A DNA stretch of 64,000 bases, from the NCBI GenBank assembly GCA_034359265.1, contig CP136895.1, positions 47,634,001 to 47,698,000 of the forward strand. The letters are read 5' to 3'. Below are positions 1 through 11,168 of this stretch, one piece after another. Under the pieces are notes generated by a model, which ran no database searches, had not been told where the DNA came from, and was given only the letters and a program-made list of their open reading frames with translations. Numbering within the stretch: position 1 is the first letter of the stretch; every line of letters starts with the position of its first letter. The translations under genes were made by a program, and so were the position numbers. The DNA is from Canna indica. Its lineage: Eukaryota; Streptophyta; Magnoliopsida; Zingiberales; Cannaceae.

Positions 1-228
1 CTCAGTGAGGACATAAAACTAAGGCTTAGGAGCATTTACAATAAAAGAAACTAAGTCCTAAACTAATTTTAACATGCTCGACTCTGAAGCCTCCGATTCT
101 TGATTTTTCATGATTTTTCCAACGAGCTTCGGATGCGTATCGTATGTCCAACCTAAGACCAAACCTTGATGAAACTATTAGAACAATGTTTGTTATCATC
201 AAAACTAAGAGTGTTGCCAAGGTTGAAC
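1..228 (-). repeat. Sirevirus-type LTR tail, truncated by window edge
   Basis: The stretch near 185-225 (containing TGTTTGTTATCATCAAAA) closely parallels positions 20310-20383, the end of the well-defined Sirevirus-type LTR later in the window. Orientation follows that copy, which is minus. The left part runs off the window. No internal region follows: the sequence passes straight into a Tat-type gag, so this is either a solo LTR or a truncated copy nested in that gag. The exact right boundary is uncertain by about 10 bases. Confidence 0.55.
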
Positions 229-235
229 CCTTGGG

Positions 236-1265
236 CTAATAGGGTGTACTCGCCAAATCTAGGGCTAGGTCGAGAAGGTGACCTTTCTCCTTTCTCGCGG
301 TCCTGCTCGTGGCAATCTCGGTCTTCACACCTCTTGTCAAGCTTCTTGGATTTCTTGTCCTTGATACTTTCTTTGATGGATTGCCTATCCGCCTTCCTGG
401 CCTCTTGGAGTTCTTCCATCTCCATGTAGCATACGATATTTTCTCAGAACTCGATCGACCATGCTTCCCAGGCTTTAGGCCGTGCTTGACGGAATATAAC
501 TCGACGTGTGGGTTGAGGTTCAGGATTTCTGTGGCTACGACATGGAATCTCTTCAGGTAATCTCTCAACGGCTCATGTTGTCTCTGCTTGATGTAATGAA
601 AGGAGCCATCAGTCTTGGAGTAGATCTGTGATAAGGAGAGCTTGTTGGTGAAGGCTCCGGAGAGCTCCTTGAAAGTCTAATGGTAAGGTGGAAAACCAAA
701 GTAGCACAGCCTTCTCCAAAAAGGTTGGAAAGGCTCAATAGAGGATAGAGTCGATTGTGCCATTGAGGAGCATCAACAATATGAACATCATGAGGTGGGT
801 GGTCAGATCACCCATGTCGTCGTAGGGCTGAAGTATGGTCGACAGCTTCAAGTTGTATGGGAGACAGACTACCATGATATGCTCGACGAAAGGTCCCGAG
901 TCGATGGTGGGGGGAGGAATGGTCCCTTTGATCTTGATTTCCTCCCCTTCTCTCTAATTGTATGTGCGGCAGATCTCATCCCAAGAGCAAGAGGTCGGCC
1001 TCCCGGTTCTCTCCAGGCGGTTGCCTTCATCCTGCTTGGTTGAGTGTTGTTCCCCCGGTTGCTTCAAAGCCGCAATTTGGGCCATTAACCTTTGGTTATG
1101 CGCCCGAAGATCAACGACCATGTAGTGCAATTCTTCTGGTGAAGGGTTGGTGGGTACCGGGGCATCACTCCTCGCCGTGTTAGCGTCTCCAAGTAGCGGG
1201 GGAACATTGCTACTAGGGTGTTGCCTATACGCGGCGACATTTGCCTGATTCCGAGTACCAACCAT
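236..1265 (-). pseudogene. gag: Ty3/gypsy Tat-lineage gag fragment (copy A)
   Basis: Capsid (Gag) coding remnant of a Tat/Retand-type Ty3/gypsy element. The start is the ATG at 1265 (MVGTRNQ), just downstream of a primer-binding-site-like block at 1290-1309. The N-terminal part (1265-954) has a helical, Gln-rich stretch before the capsid. The core is recognisable at 568-240 as a 'LRDYLKRFN...NLNP...HGLKPGK'-like segment typical of plant gypsy Gag, here MRDYLKRFHVVATEI. Several frames are needed to follow it, so it is frameshifted. It is cut at the left by the Sirevirus-type LTR fragment. I infer a dead remnant. Confidence 0.75.
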
Positions 1266-1289
1266 GGTGGGGCAGATAAGGTTTACTTT

Positions 1290-1309
1290 GCCCCACGGTG
1301 GGTGCCAAA
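1290..1309 (-). other. Tat-type primer binding site region (copy A)
   Basis: On the minus strand this reads TTGGCACCCACCGTGGGGC, the block that separates LTR and gag leader in many plant Tat-lineage elements. It lies 25 bases upstream of the gag ATG. The same block recurs in degraded form at 2176-2196 beside gag copy B. Confidence 0.5.
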
Positions 1310-1774
1310 TATTCTTGTCTAAAGTCTGGGTGATATGGTCCTGCACGTCTCCTAATCTGGTGTGACTCTGGCGGGGGATGGTGGGGCAGGTAGGGTGTTG
1401 TCCTTGTATGGCTAGGTGGTGCCCCCGGGCGTAAGAGTGTCTGACTCAACTTGTGTCTGGTTCATGAGTGTGGGCGCTTCTAGACCTAATTCGATCGAGC
1501 ACAAAGTGCTAGTCCAATTCGATAAGATACTTTAGAGTTTTTTTGGTGTAAATGTTCATTTTAAATACTAAAGAGACCTTAGGAAAATTTGATTGAAAAT
1601 CTGATGATGGTATTTTCCTTGCCTTATAAGGTTGTAGAATTTATAATTGTAGGATGTTGAGGAGTCTACGCATGTTACGAGACTAATGATTTTTCAAAGA
1701 ATGTCAAAGTAGTCAATATATGTAAAGAATCTTTATATATGTCATTATGCATGTTTGAAAGTCTGAATAAACGA
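1310..1774 (-). repeat. Degraded Tat LTR remnant (copy A) plus AT-rich DNA
   Basis: Positions 1310-1390 and 1400-1520 align with the LTR blocks at 2197-2260 and 2500-2630 (shared words such as 'gtgtgggcgcttct'), but about 250 bases found in the other copies are missing between them. The remainder to 1774 is AT-rich and I see no coding signal in it. Confidence 0.55.
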
Positions 1775-2152
1775 CGAGGGGAGGAGTGGTCTTTGTGACC
1801 CTTATGTCCTCCTCTTCTCTCCGATGATGTGTGTGGGAGACCTCATCTCAGAGGACAAAGGTCGGCTTCCTGGATCTCTCCAAGTGGTTATCTTCATCAC
1901 GTTCTAAGCGATGGCGCTCGTGTTCGGCTAGTGTTGTTCCCGGGACCACCTTAGTGCCTCGACCAGGGCTGTTAATTGTTGGTCCTCTGCCTGAAGGTCA
2001 TTGATAAGACACTGGGGTTCTTTTGGTGAGAGGTTGGCGTATACTAGAGCGTCACTCCTCACTGTTTCAACATTCCGAGGTAGCGGGGAAATGTTGTTGC
2101 TAGAATATTTCCTTTGTGCGGCAGCGTTCACCTGACTCCGGGTACCAATCAT
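1775..2152 (-). pseudogene. gag: Ty3/gypsy Tat-lineage gag N-terminus (copy B)
   Basis: This is a second, shorter copy of the gag start, with its ATG at 2152 (MIGTRSQVNAAAQ, compare MVGTRNQANVAAY in copy A). About 75 codons are open, then the sequence continues in broken frames and still matches 895-1060 at the DNA level. The capsid core is absent. It shows that two related Tat insertions, or a duplication, lie head to tail on the same strand here. Confidence 0.7.
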
Positions 2153-2175
2153 TGTGGGGCATATAAGATTTACTT

Positions 2176-2770
2176 GGCCCCACGGTGCGTTCCAAATGTT
2201 CTTGCCTGAAGTCGGGGGTGATGTGGTCCGGTGTGTCTCCTAGTCAAGTGTGGCTCCGGTGGGGGGACCTGCAAAAGACACTCCGACGTTCAAGTAAGAA
2301 AGGATTCTAGGTGAGGGGGATAAAACATGGAATCTAGATGAACTAGTGTCCATTGTGTCTGTATATAGTGCATGATTAAATGATGTTTGGTGCTAATGCC
2401 TCCGGAATCTCGTAGGGATGTGCTTAGAATGAGTCGAGATTAATCCCGGAGATGTCGGGTTAGTTATTGACGAAACTCTTGAAATTAATGAGGACGTTAA
2501 TGTCCTTGTATGACTGGGTGGAGCCCTCAGGTCGAGTAATGTCTGGTCCGACTTGAGTCTGATCCATTTGTGTGGGCGCTTCTGGGCCTAATCCGACCGG
2601 GCCCAAAATGTTAGTCTAGTTGAGATATGTATTTTGGTTTAATTTGTGTGATTCAATTATAAAATTTGTCAGACTTTCAAAGTAAGCAATCAATCATTAT
2701 AAGGGCGGTCCGACCTAGGTGTAATTGACCAAGAAGCACTAGCAAAATGAATATAAGAAATAGAAAAAAA
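2176..2770 (-). repeat. Tat LTR copy B with degraded PBS
   Basis: The degraded PBS block at 2176-2196 abuts an LTR segment. Positions 2256-2770 match 3624-4139 over about 510 bases with only scattered substitutions. The orientation, PBS to the left, fits a minus-strand element whose gag is copy B. A TATA-like 'ctatata' on the minus strand lies near 2360. Confidence 0.7.
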
Positions 2771-3013
2771 AAGTGCATTAATTAGTTTTATTATATTAGC
2801 TAGAATGAAAATTATGTTGACCTCCATCAAATTCATTACAATTGGTTACATTTTATTAGCTAGAATGAAATCCAAGGCCATTACTTGAGAGTTTACTTAT
2901 CGTTGAAATGAGATGATTATGGATATTTAGTTTTATGCTTATAAATATTTAGTTCTACTTAGTGAGTCAGTGTCAGAAATCGATTATCACTTTATCTTAT
3001 AATGAAGCCACAA

Positions 3014-3085
3014 GTTGTTGCAGTATAGTAGTGAGTATTCCCGTCTATCACGCAGGTGACCTGGGTTCGCTCCCTAGCAACGGCG
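3014..3085 (+). tRNA. tRNA-Asp-like gene, anticodon position reads ATC
   Basis: The 72-nt segment folds as a tRNA. The acceptor stem GTTGTTG/CAACGGC pairs fully (two G-T pairs), the D arm is AGTATAGTAGTGAGTAT-like, the T arm is CTGGG-TTCGCTC-CCTAG, and the discriminator is G. It is clearly of the tRNA-Asp(GTC) family. The anticodon loop reads CTATCAC, so the anticodon is ATC instead of GTC, and the anticodon stem has one C-A mismatch. Upstream, CAA directly precedes the gene and a TATA-like stretch lies about 20-30 bases further up, both usual for plant tRNA genes. A T7 run follows. It could be a decayed copy; expression is unknown. Confidence 0.75.
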
Positions 3086-3087
3086 TA

Positions 3088-3094
3088 TTTTTTT
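3088..3094 (+). terminator. RNA polymerase III T-run terminator
   Basis: Seven T residues start three bases after the tRNA discriminator, the standard Pol III stop signal. Confidence 0.6.
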
Positions 3095-3623
3095 AATTCC
3101 CTCTTTTGGAAAATCTACTAACTTAACTATTGTCATGACTGCAATTAGGATTAACGAACCAAATCTACTTCTCTTCTTATTGGCTTCTGTTCAAATGAAC
3201 TTCTTTAAACAGGCGTTGTACTACAAAATTTATCTTATAAATTGAATGAAGCCAAATTCATTCAATTAAATACAATTGCATCGAATTAAAGAGCTTAAAT
3301 TATATCCAATTAAATATAAATGTAATTGAACAACATTATCTCAAATATTGAGTTATGCTTAATTGAGACATTCAAATCAAACTTATTTATCAACTTTTTT
3401 CAAAATTTTCTAGCTAGATATCATTAATTCAAAATTTCTAGAAAATCATACCAAATTAAATTAAAAACTCAAAATTAGAAAATATATTTCATGAAAATCT
3501 TTAGAAATCAAATTAAATTTTAATATGTTGAATCAAGACAAATTCAAAATTTTAAACTATAATTGAATTAAACCTTTTTTTTCCCACAATTTACTTAATT
3601 AATATTTATGTTGATATAATTTT

Positions 3624-4139
3624 TGGTGGGGGATATGCAAAAAATACTCTGACGCTCAAGTAAGAAAGGATTCCATGTGAAGGGGATAAAAAATAGAATC
3701 TACATGTACCTAGTGTGCATTGTGTCTGTATATAGTGCATGATTAAATGATGTTTCGTGCTAATGCCTCCAGAATCTCGTAGGAATATGCTTAGAATGAG
3801 ACGAGGCTAATCCTGGAGATGTCGGGTTAGTTATTGATGAAACTCTTGAAATTAATGAGGACGTCAATGTCCTTGTATGGCCGGGTGGAGCCCTCGGGCC
3901 GAGTAATGTATGGTTCGACTTGAGTCTGATCCATTTGTGTGCGCGCTTCTGGGCCTAATCCGACCGGGTCCAAAATATTAGTCCATACGAGATATGTATT
4001 TTGGTATAATTTGTGTGATTCAATTAAAAAAAATTTCAGACTTTCAAAGTAAGCAATGAATCATTATATGGGTAGTCCGACCTAGGTGTAATCGAAACAA
4101 AAGCACTAGCAAAATGAATATAAGAAACAGAAAACAAAG
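3624..4139 (-). repeat. Tat LTR copy C
   Basis: Direct repeat of 2256-2770 in the same orientation. It is cut at 4139/4140 by the Sirevirus-type LTR that begins TGTTAGCGAAA. No gag or PBS lies to its left, only AT-rich DNA, so it is a fragment. Confidence 0.7.
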
Positions 4140-5035
4140 TGTTAGCGAAATTGTCACACAAGAGGGGGGTGAATAGTATGTTATTTAATCAATTAGTCTA
4201 AATTCAATTTTAAATGTTTCTTGAACAACTTAGACAAATTATACCTTTGAATCAATATGATGAAGCAAGTGATATAGCAATTAAATGCAAATACAATATG
4301 CAATGCTAACACAATAATTTATAGTGGTTCGGCAACACCGCCTACTCCACTGCCTAAGCACCGAGCTTAGGATTTCACACAAAAATCCACTAAATTATGA
4401 GTAGCTTACAATCGAGGACTTGACACTGGAAAGACCCTACTCTTTACACCGGAAGGACCCTACACTCACTTCGAAGGTACTTCCAAAACCGGAAGTATCC
4501 ACCTTCACATCTAGTGAGCTTTCCCACCTCAATTCCAAAGAACTACTCCTAACCTAGTTTACACAAGTGGTTTTACACCTTATACATCATGGTAACCACT
4601 AACTCACAAGACCATACACTAGGTCTATTACACTTCAAATGAATCAATGTAAAACAAACCAAAAACAATTCTATCACAAGAAAATAGTAAAAATGACTTA
4701 TCACAATGAGAACACCTCTTCTTCTTGAGCCTAGCAACCTTGAAGAGCCCTCTAATGAAGAAGACTTTAGGGTGAGGGATCAAGAGCTAGGGTTTAGAGA
4801 TTTGATCAAAAAGAGCTTAGGAGATGCTAGAAATGACTCTTTGAGGTTTAGAAGCATCAACCACCACTTATGAGAGAGTTTGGGGTGGGTATTTATAACC
4901 CCCCAAACACAATGGCTCGTAAACGGACATTTTTTTGCTTGTTCCCGACGTCCGATTGCTGGCTCGATTGATGGTCAGTCGATCGACCAAGCGACCACCC
5001 GAGCAACTGGAGCCCTTTGTTGATTTCAGGCTCGG
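4140..5035 (-). repeat. Sirevirus-type Ty1/copia LTR, truncated (copy A)
   Basis: It shares the order of landmarks with the fuller LTR at 18857-20383: the terminal block with 'gaggggggtgaatagt', the phrase 'tttatagtggttcgg' near 4320, 'cctaagcaccgagcttagg', then a GATCGACC-rich stretch near 4965-5000. It loses similarity after about 5035, well short of the 1.5-kb full length, so the U3 end (minus-strand sense) is missing. Confidence 0.65.
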
Positions 5036-5171
5036 TTCAAATCTAGGGTACCTATTGCTTTAGGAATGAGCTCTACTTCAAATCTAGATTTGTTTACCCC
5101 AGTAAAGTAAATAAAATGGGAGATCACAATGGCATAAGGCAAGGATTGTTTCCTAGAGGCATGGGCATCAG

Positions 5172-5775
5172 CTAGGCAGAGAAGCATGAGATCGGGTACA
5201 ATGATGAGGTGGCAGTAACCTCATCGTAATGTCCAACTCTAGGCAGAATGTTATATGCAATGATGAGGTGCATGATCCTAGCAGTGGTGGATAGTTTGAT
5301 GCTTTGGGTAGGAAGCATCCCATGATACCCCTCAGGACAAATGGCAAACACTACCTCATGATAAGGAAAGTCCTCTTGAAAGGCTTGTGTCATCATGTCA
5401 TATACTAAGGTTCCTAGCAGAGGATAGCCAAAAGCCTCCCTAAGGGCTGAGTTAGTAATAACGATGGGTTTTCCTAAAATTTTAGACCTAAGTGCATGTG
5501 CGTTACCAAGTCAAGAATTCTCTATAACTAGGTCTGAGAAAAATGCCTTCACTAAAATGGAACATACCGGGATATGTTTCCCAATACTCCACCCAACCTA
5601 AGGTAGTAAGTCGGCTCCTTATATCATATCTTTCTAGGTCTCCTAAGTTTACTGGCCGAGTTTGCAAAATAGTCATATTTGCAAACCGTGGGGCTTGGGT
5701 TTTTCCTACTGCAGTTAGGAGATTATTTGGAAGACTTGGTAGCCTTATTTTATGTGTCATCTGCAAGACAATCAA
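5172..5775 (-). pseudogene. Broken ORF of plant retroelement-associated protein
   Basis: Two open pieces on the minus strand (5775-5503 and 5396-5172) read as consecutive parts of one protein. The first includes RPVNLGDLERYDIRSRLTTL followed by GWVEYW. The second includes HLIIAYNILPRVGHYDEVT. The layout (an 'R..LGW' helix followed by 'I.YNILPR.GH.DEV') resembles the poorly described 'putative plant transposon protein' family found inside plant retroelements. I cannot assign a function. Stops and at least one frameshift separate the pieces. Confidence 0.45.
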
Positions 5776-7668
5776 GGCAATGCATAGATGGTTATTCTTC
5801 TAATAAGTAATGTATGCAACTAAACTCTAATGTGGGAATGCATTTTTGAAATCAACGTGAATGCATCTCTTTTCCTTGACAAAAATCAAAGACAAACTAC
5901 ATGTTTTTTTAAAAAAAGATAAGTATGCATGATAATTTCAATTCTTTTCAAAAAAAAATCAAGAGAAGAATCTGAATTCTTTGATCAAGTTTTTCTTCCT
6001 TCTTTTTTCTTTCTAGTATTTTTCTTTCTTTTTCAACAAAAAAATTATGCATGATACAAACTCCTTTACTTTTTGAAAAATAAAAGGTTAATTCTTTTGT
6101 AGAAACATTAAAAGAGCATTTAATCCAACTTCTAAAAAAATAATATCAACATGCAACAAAAAGAAAAAGAAAAAAAATATTAACTCAAATACTTTTGCTT
6201 TAACATTTTCTTCCCAAAAAAAAACTCATAAGCAAATAAAATATTTTAACCATCAAACACACAAAAATCCCAAACATATGTGATTTCATGAAGAACTCTT
6301 AAACTAAAACCATAAAACATGATTTTTTCTTCTTTAGCACTTGTCATGAAACCAAAATGCCAAAAACCACCATGAATGTAAAAGAAATCATGAAAACCAT
6401 GCTTTTTATGAGTAGATCTAGTCATGAAGGTGAAAAAAAATATGAAAGATCTACACTAACATGATGAACTAACTTAAAGAAGAAGGCTAGGGCTTGGGTT
6501 TTTACCTTAGGAGTGGAAGAGAAGCTTCAAAAACCAAGCAGAATGAAGGGGTGGCCAGTTGAAATGAGCATAGGAACCCTAGTTTCGGTCTTAAGAAGCT
6601 AGGATGAAAGGTCCAGACAGGATCATTTTATGTCCGTCGGTCGATCAAGCGGTCGCTTGTCGAGCGGCTGGCCGAGATTAATTGTGTTTTCTAGCTCATA
6701 CAAAAAAAATTCTTGGGAGATATTTAAATATCTTAATTTTATGAAATTTTTACCACATGAACTAGACTTCATAAGGATTCCATAAAATCAAGAATCACTC
6801 AAAAAAGAACTCTCTACAATTTTCTAAAAAATCCTAGAGTTTACAGTTGCATTTTTGTAAATATTTGGACTTCGTGCGAATTCTTAAATTTTTATCGTAA
6901 TATTCACAAATTTGACGAGATATCATCTTGGCTTATTATAATAGAGTTTTTTAGCATGTAAAATTTTTACTGAATTTTTTTTTACGCAATTTTAATCATT
7001 TTTTTAAATATATCGACCCGTCACATTTTTATTTACTCGGAATTATAAAATTTTCAAGTATCTTTCTAGATGAATTTTCAAGTATGATTATGATACTATG
7101 TTGCAATTTATGCTCACAACAAAATTGCCATACAAGATATAAAGTTCTAAACTTAATATCTATCTATAGCATGTAGTCACAAATAATCAAGATTTTGGAA
7201 TTTCATATCATCAAAATTTTCTTAGTCATGCTATTTCACTTAATTATCATGCAAAGTCATTCATGAGCATAGAGAAATCATTTAATCAAGAAAATTGAGT
7301 TGTTATCCAAAAATTTTGCCAAAATGAAATTCATACCTCATTTCTTGAGAAATTCCATAATTTTCATTTCCTTTCCCAATTTTTTTAGCCTTCCAATTTT
7401 ACCACTTTCTCAACTTGCAAGAAGGCTTCAATAGTACATCATAATGAAATCATATATCAACTAGCAAACTAAGTTACCAAATAGCAAAGGTTCAATGCAA
7501 AAGTTTCATTTAAAAGTCTTAACCTATGCTAGATAATAAAGATTCATTTTAAGGGAGTTAATATTATATCAAAATGAATCAAAGAGATCTTAAAATATGA
7601 AATATTTGAAAAATAGATCTTCAACTCTTCCTATTGGTTGAAAATTGAAAGGCCACAACGAGCTTATG
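5776..7668. other. AT-rich non-coding retroelement DNA
   Basis: About 1.9 kb of strongly AT-rich DNA with many A/T homopolymers. A stretch at 6620-6685 again carries the GGTCGATC/GGTCGC words seen in the Sirevirus-type LTRs, which suggests another LTR scrap. No coding frame or RNA gene is seen. Confidence 0.4.
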
Positions 7669-9459
7669 TGTCACACCCAAATCTGGTATGACCGGCCAGG
7701 GTACGCCAAGTACCCCGAAGCCTAACCCAACTTAAACCACAAATACAATAAATAACCTGAATAGTTTATGACGTTTTAAAAGACTTAGAATAGACATTTA
7801 ATTCCAAACCAAACCAACAACTCAATATATATCAAATGTTCAAGTTACTTAAAAAGAAACTTAAATCAACAACCCAAGACACCTATATGTAAGAAAATGT
7901 GGAAAACAAATAACCCGAGTCTACATGACTCAACAACTCAAAAGAAAATCAAATGACTCAGGTAACCCTCTTGACCTAAAGTTCACAACACAACATATGC
8001 ATATCGGAAATATGTTAAGGACATACCTCGGCCTCCACATCCTCATGCCAGACATCACACTCACATGTATATATTATAACAATGCTCATGTCTCATAAAC
8101 AACCAATATAAAAAGTAACTATGAACAAAATTATTTCACATCCAACATCGTAGGAACATGCCAAACTGGCTAAATATAACCAGCAAGCATAACATCACAA
8201 GTGTCTGACATAAGCATATATCAACATCATAGCACATGTAAGTAATGAACATAATTAGCGTAAATGATCCTAAAATGTAGTAATACAACATAATGAGCCT
8301 ACGCGATATGTCACCCACCTTTGGGACCCCTAGCCGCATACCCTAGGGCCGGCCTATCCCCTCATTCAAATGCTCTAGCGGCAAAGGGGGTTCAGCCTCT
8401 AAGAGTTCTCCATAGGTTAGCTCACCCAAATAATATCCTAGGGTTCCAATGTCTCTATGTTTCTCTAGGTCCTCATTTTCCTAATTGTAGGACTCTATAA
8501 TTTTACAACACCTAAATATAATCTATAATTTCCTAAGAGTGTGTTCCCTAAGTGTAAAATTGCATCTAGGTCCTCTACAATATTTTTAGGATGGCCGGCC
8601 ACCCTTAGGGTTCTTAAGTAAACACTTAAGAGGCAGCGGCATACCCTAATCCTCCCAAATCCCCTTCCTCTATTGAGACACCAAACCAAGTATCAAGAAT
8701 CAACAACTAATCCTCAAATATCTTAAAGAATTCATCAAAATTTCTAAAGAACAAGAGGGCGGCATAATGATGAAGGGACAGCCAAATCATCCAAAAATTA
8801 ATCTGATAGATTCACAACGATCACGATAAAATTCTCAATTCGATTATCTAATTCGATACGAGAGAAACACATCAAAAATCGACGAAAACCCCATGACATA
8901 GGGGCGATGGCATGAATGAAGATTTTGGGGAAAAGGGCTAAATCCACTCACCTTTAGGGAGAAATCGGAAGGGAAGAAGACGCTAAAGATCCTCCTACGA
9001 TCGACGCCGATGAACTTGCGAAATTTTGGCTCCAATCAGATCCTCCTCTCTCTGGCGTCGCCCTCTCTCTCTCCTCTCTTGTCCTCAGGTCGAGTGCAGC
9101 TAAACCTGTAGCTGTACGTCCCAAGTGGCATTTTATGGGCCCTAGATGGGCCCAAATTGTCAAAATACCCCCACTTAATCGACTCAACTTCTAAAACCCA
9201 TATCTAACTCGTTCTAACTCATATCTAACTCGTTCTAACTCCTATTCAAATTTCGATTGAACTGCTAGACTCGACTCGAGACCCTCTATCATCTTAGCAT
9301 GCTAAATCATAAAAAAATAAAAAAATAAATTTTTCCTAAATTTATCTACATTAATTACTTACCCGAATTTAATCCCGAAGCTCTCCGCCAATCCACGCTA
9401 ACTCAAGCCTACGATCCCCTACTTAAGGATAAAATATTATTATTAGAATTTTGGGTTCC
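7669..9459 (-). repeat. Tekay-1 3' LTR
   Basis: Begins TGTCACACCCAAATCTGG on the plus strand. Its first 255 bases match 14489-14742 nearly base for base. Its last 600 bases match the LTR ends at 53860-54485 and 62090-62653. The inner end is degraded: the related copies end 'gggtattaca' whereas here 'ttttgggtt' runs into a pyrimidine block at 9459-9468, which is the polypurine tract read on the minus strand. Confidence 0.8.
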
Positions 9460-9515
9460 TCTCCCCTTAAATAAAATTTGTCCTTGAATTTTTGAGATGG
9501 AGAAAAGAAGCTCAC

Positions 9516-9701
9516 CTAATCAAAAAGGTATGGGTACTTCTCTCTCATGTCCTGCTCGACCTCCCAAGTGGCCTCCTGCCCTGAGTGATGCTCCCAACGA
9601 ACTTCCACTAAGGGGACCTCTTTGGACCTCAGTTTTCTTACCTGCCTATCTAGGATCTCTATAGGCCTTTCCTCAAAAGAAATGGTCGAATCAACCTCCA
9701 C
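9516..9701 (-). pseudogene. Chromodomain at C-terminus of Tekay-1 pol
   Basis: 61 residues are open. The core EERPIEILDRQVRKLRSKEV is followed by VPLVEVRW and EATWEVEQDMREKYPYLF. This is the chromodomain appended to integrase in chromoviruses, which is known to direct integration to marked chromatin. The aromatic cage looks partial: the W of VRW and the W of ATWE are present. The stop after FD matches the usual C-terminus. Confidence 0.85.
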
Positions 9702-9743
9702 TGCGGCAATATCTAGGATATGGGACTCATCCCAAACATACCA

Positions 9744-10880
9744 CTAGCTTAAGCATAGGTACATGAAAAACAGGATGCACCCGGTCCATGCTAGGCTGTA
9801 GAGCCAACTCATAAGCAACCACTCCTCTACACCGCAAGTAGGGAAGGGCCCGATGAATCTAGGGCTCAACTTTCCGTTCCTCCCAAAGCGCACAACCCCC
9901 TTCACAAGGGACACCTTCAGGAAAACCGAATCCCCTTCCTGAAACTCCACGTCGCGGGCTTTACCATCAGCATACATCTTATGACGACTCTGAGCTGCTA
10001 GAAGCTATTCCTTGTTCAATTTCACTTTCTCAACTGCGTCGTAAACCAAATCTGGCCCAAGCATCTGGGACTCACCGACCTCAAACCAGCCCACCGGCAA
10101 CCTACACCTGCGCTTGTACAAAACCTCAAATGGGGCAATGTCGATATTGCTATGGTGGTTGTTATTATAGGCAAACTCTATCAAAGGTAAATGCCTCTCC
10201 CAACTACCCTCTAGGTCCATGATGCATGCCCTCAGCATGTCCTCAAGTGTCTCAATGGTCCTCTTAGACTGCCCGTCCGTCTGAGGATGAAAAGCGATAT
10301 TGAACTGCACCTGCATACCTAGAGCCTCTTGAAACGACTACCAGAATCGAGCGGTGAACTATGTGCCTCGGTCGGATATGATAATCATTGGGATCCCATG
10401 ATAAGCCATAATACGATCAAGAAATAACCGTGCATACTGCTCCATAGAGAAAGTGGTCATCACCGGAATAAAATGCACCGATTTGGTCAGGCGATCCACC
10501 ACTACCTAGATAGAGTCATTTCCTTTCCCTGGCGTAGGTAATTCGGTAACAAAGACCATAGTAATTTTCTTCCATTTTCATTCTGGCACCTCAAGATTCT
10601 GCAACAACCCTACAGGTCTCACGTGTTCAGCCTTTACCTGCTGGCAGACCAAACATTTAGATACAAACTCTGCCACCTCTTGTTTCATCCCTTTCCACCA
10701 GTAGTGCTGCCTCAGATCTCGGTACATCTTTATGGCCCTCGGATGCATAGTATAAGTGGAATAGTGGGCCACCTCTAGTACCTGCCTATGGACCTCTGCC
10801 ATATCTGGTACCATAATTCTATCTTTGTATCTGAGAACCCCCTCGGAGTCCACTTTGAAACCCTTTTCATAACCCCTCAT
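9744..10880 (-). pseudogene. Tekay-1 integrase, catalytically broken
   Basis: The N-terminal zinc-binding segment (10880-10578) has HPRAIKMYRDLRQHYWW and CLVCQQVK. The core follows in pieces. In the block that normally reads 'DFVTxLP' the first catalytic Asp is Val (VFVTELP). The second Asp survives in SDRGT. The third catalytic Glu, normally in 'QSERT', is Lys (QSKRT). In-frame TAG codons interrupt after DSI, after SDRGT and after ARFW. The C-terminal part continues to about 9744 with further frame changes. Confidence 0.85.
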
Positions 10881-11168
10881 AGACAGATACGTCGCTAGGG
10901 AACAGAAAGCATCTTCACCCTAAGCCGCTCGTAGCATATCAACCAAGGTGGACTGCACGCGCATATGTGCCACAAATCCACCCGAATCAGCCACAAATAA
11001 CAAGTCCCCTGGACCCAGGCTCACTGCCAGCTCTCTAGTCAGGGATCTCCTACTCACGGCCTTGTGGGCTCAGCTACCCATCAACTTCCTGCTCAAAGCA
11101 TCTGCTACCATATTTGCCTTCCCCGGGTGATATTGTATAGTGCAGTCATAATCCTTCAACAACTCAAG

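Larger units (their letters stand above)
2771..3623. other. AT-rich spacer between two LTR copies
   Basis: About 850 bases of AT-rich DNA lie between the direct repeats 2256-2770 and 3624-4139. Apart from the tRNA-like gene at 3014-3085 I see no coding frame of note. A short repeated phrase ('attagctagaatgaaa') occurs near 2796 and 2856. Confidence 0.5.
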
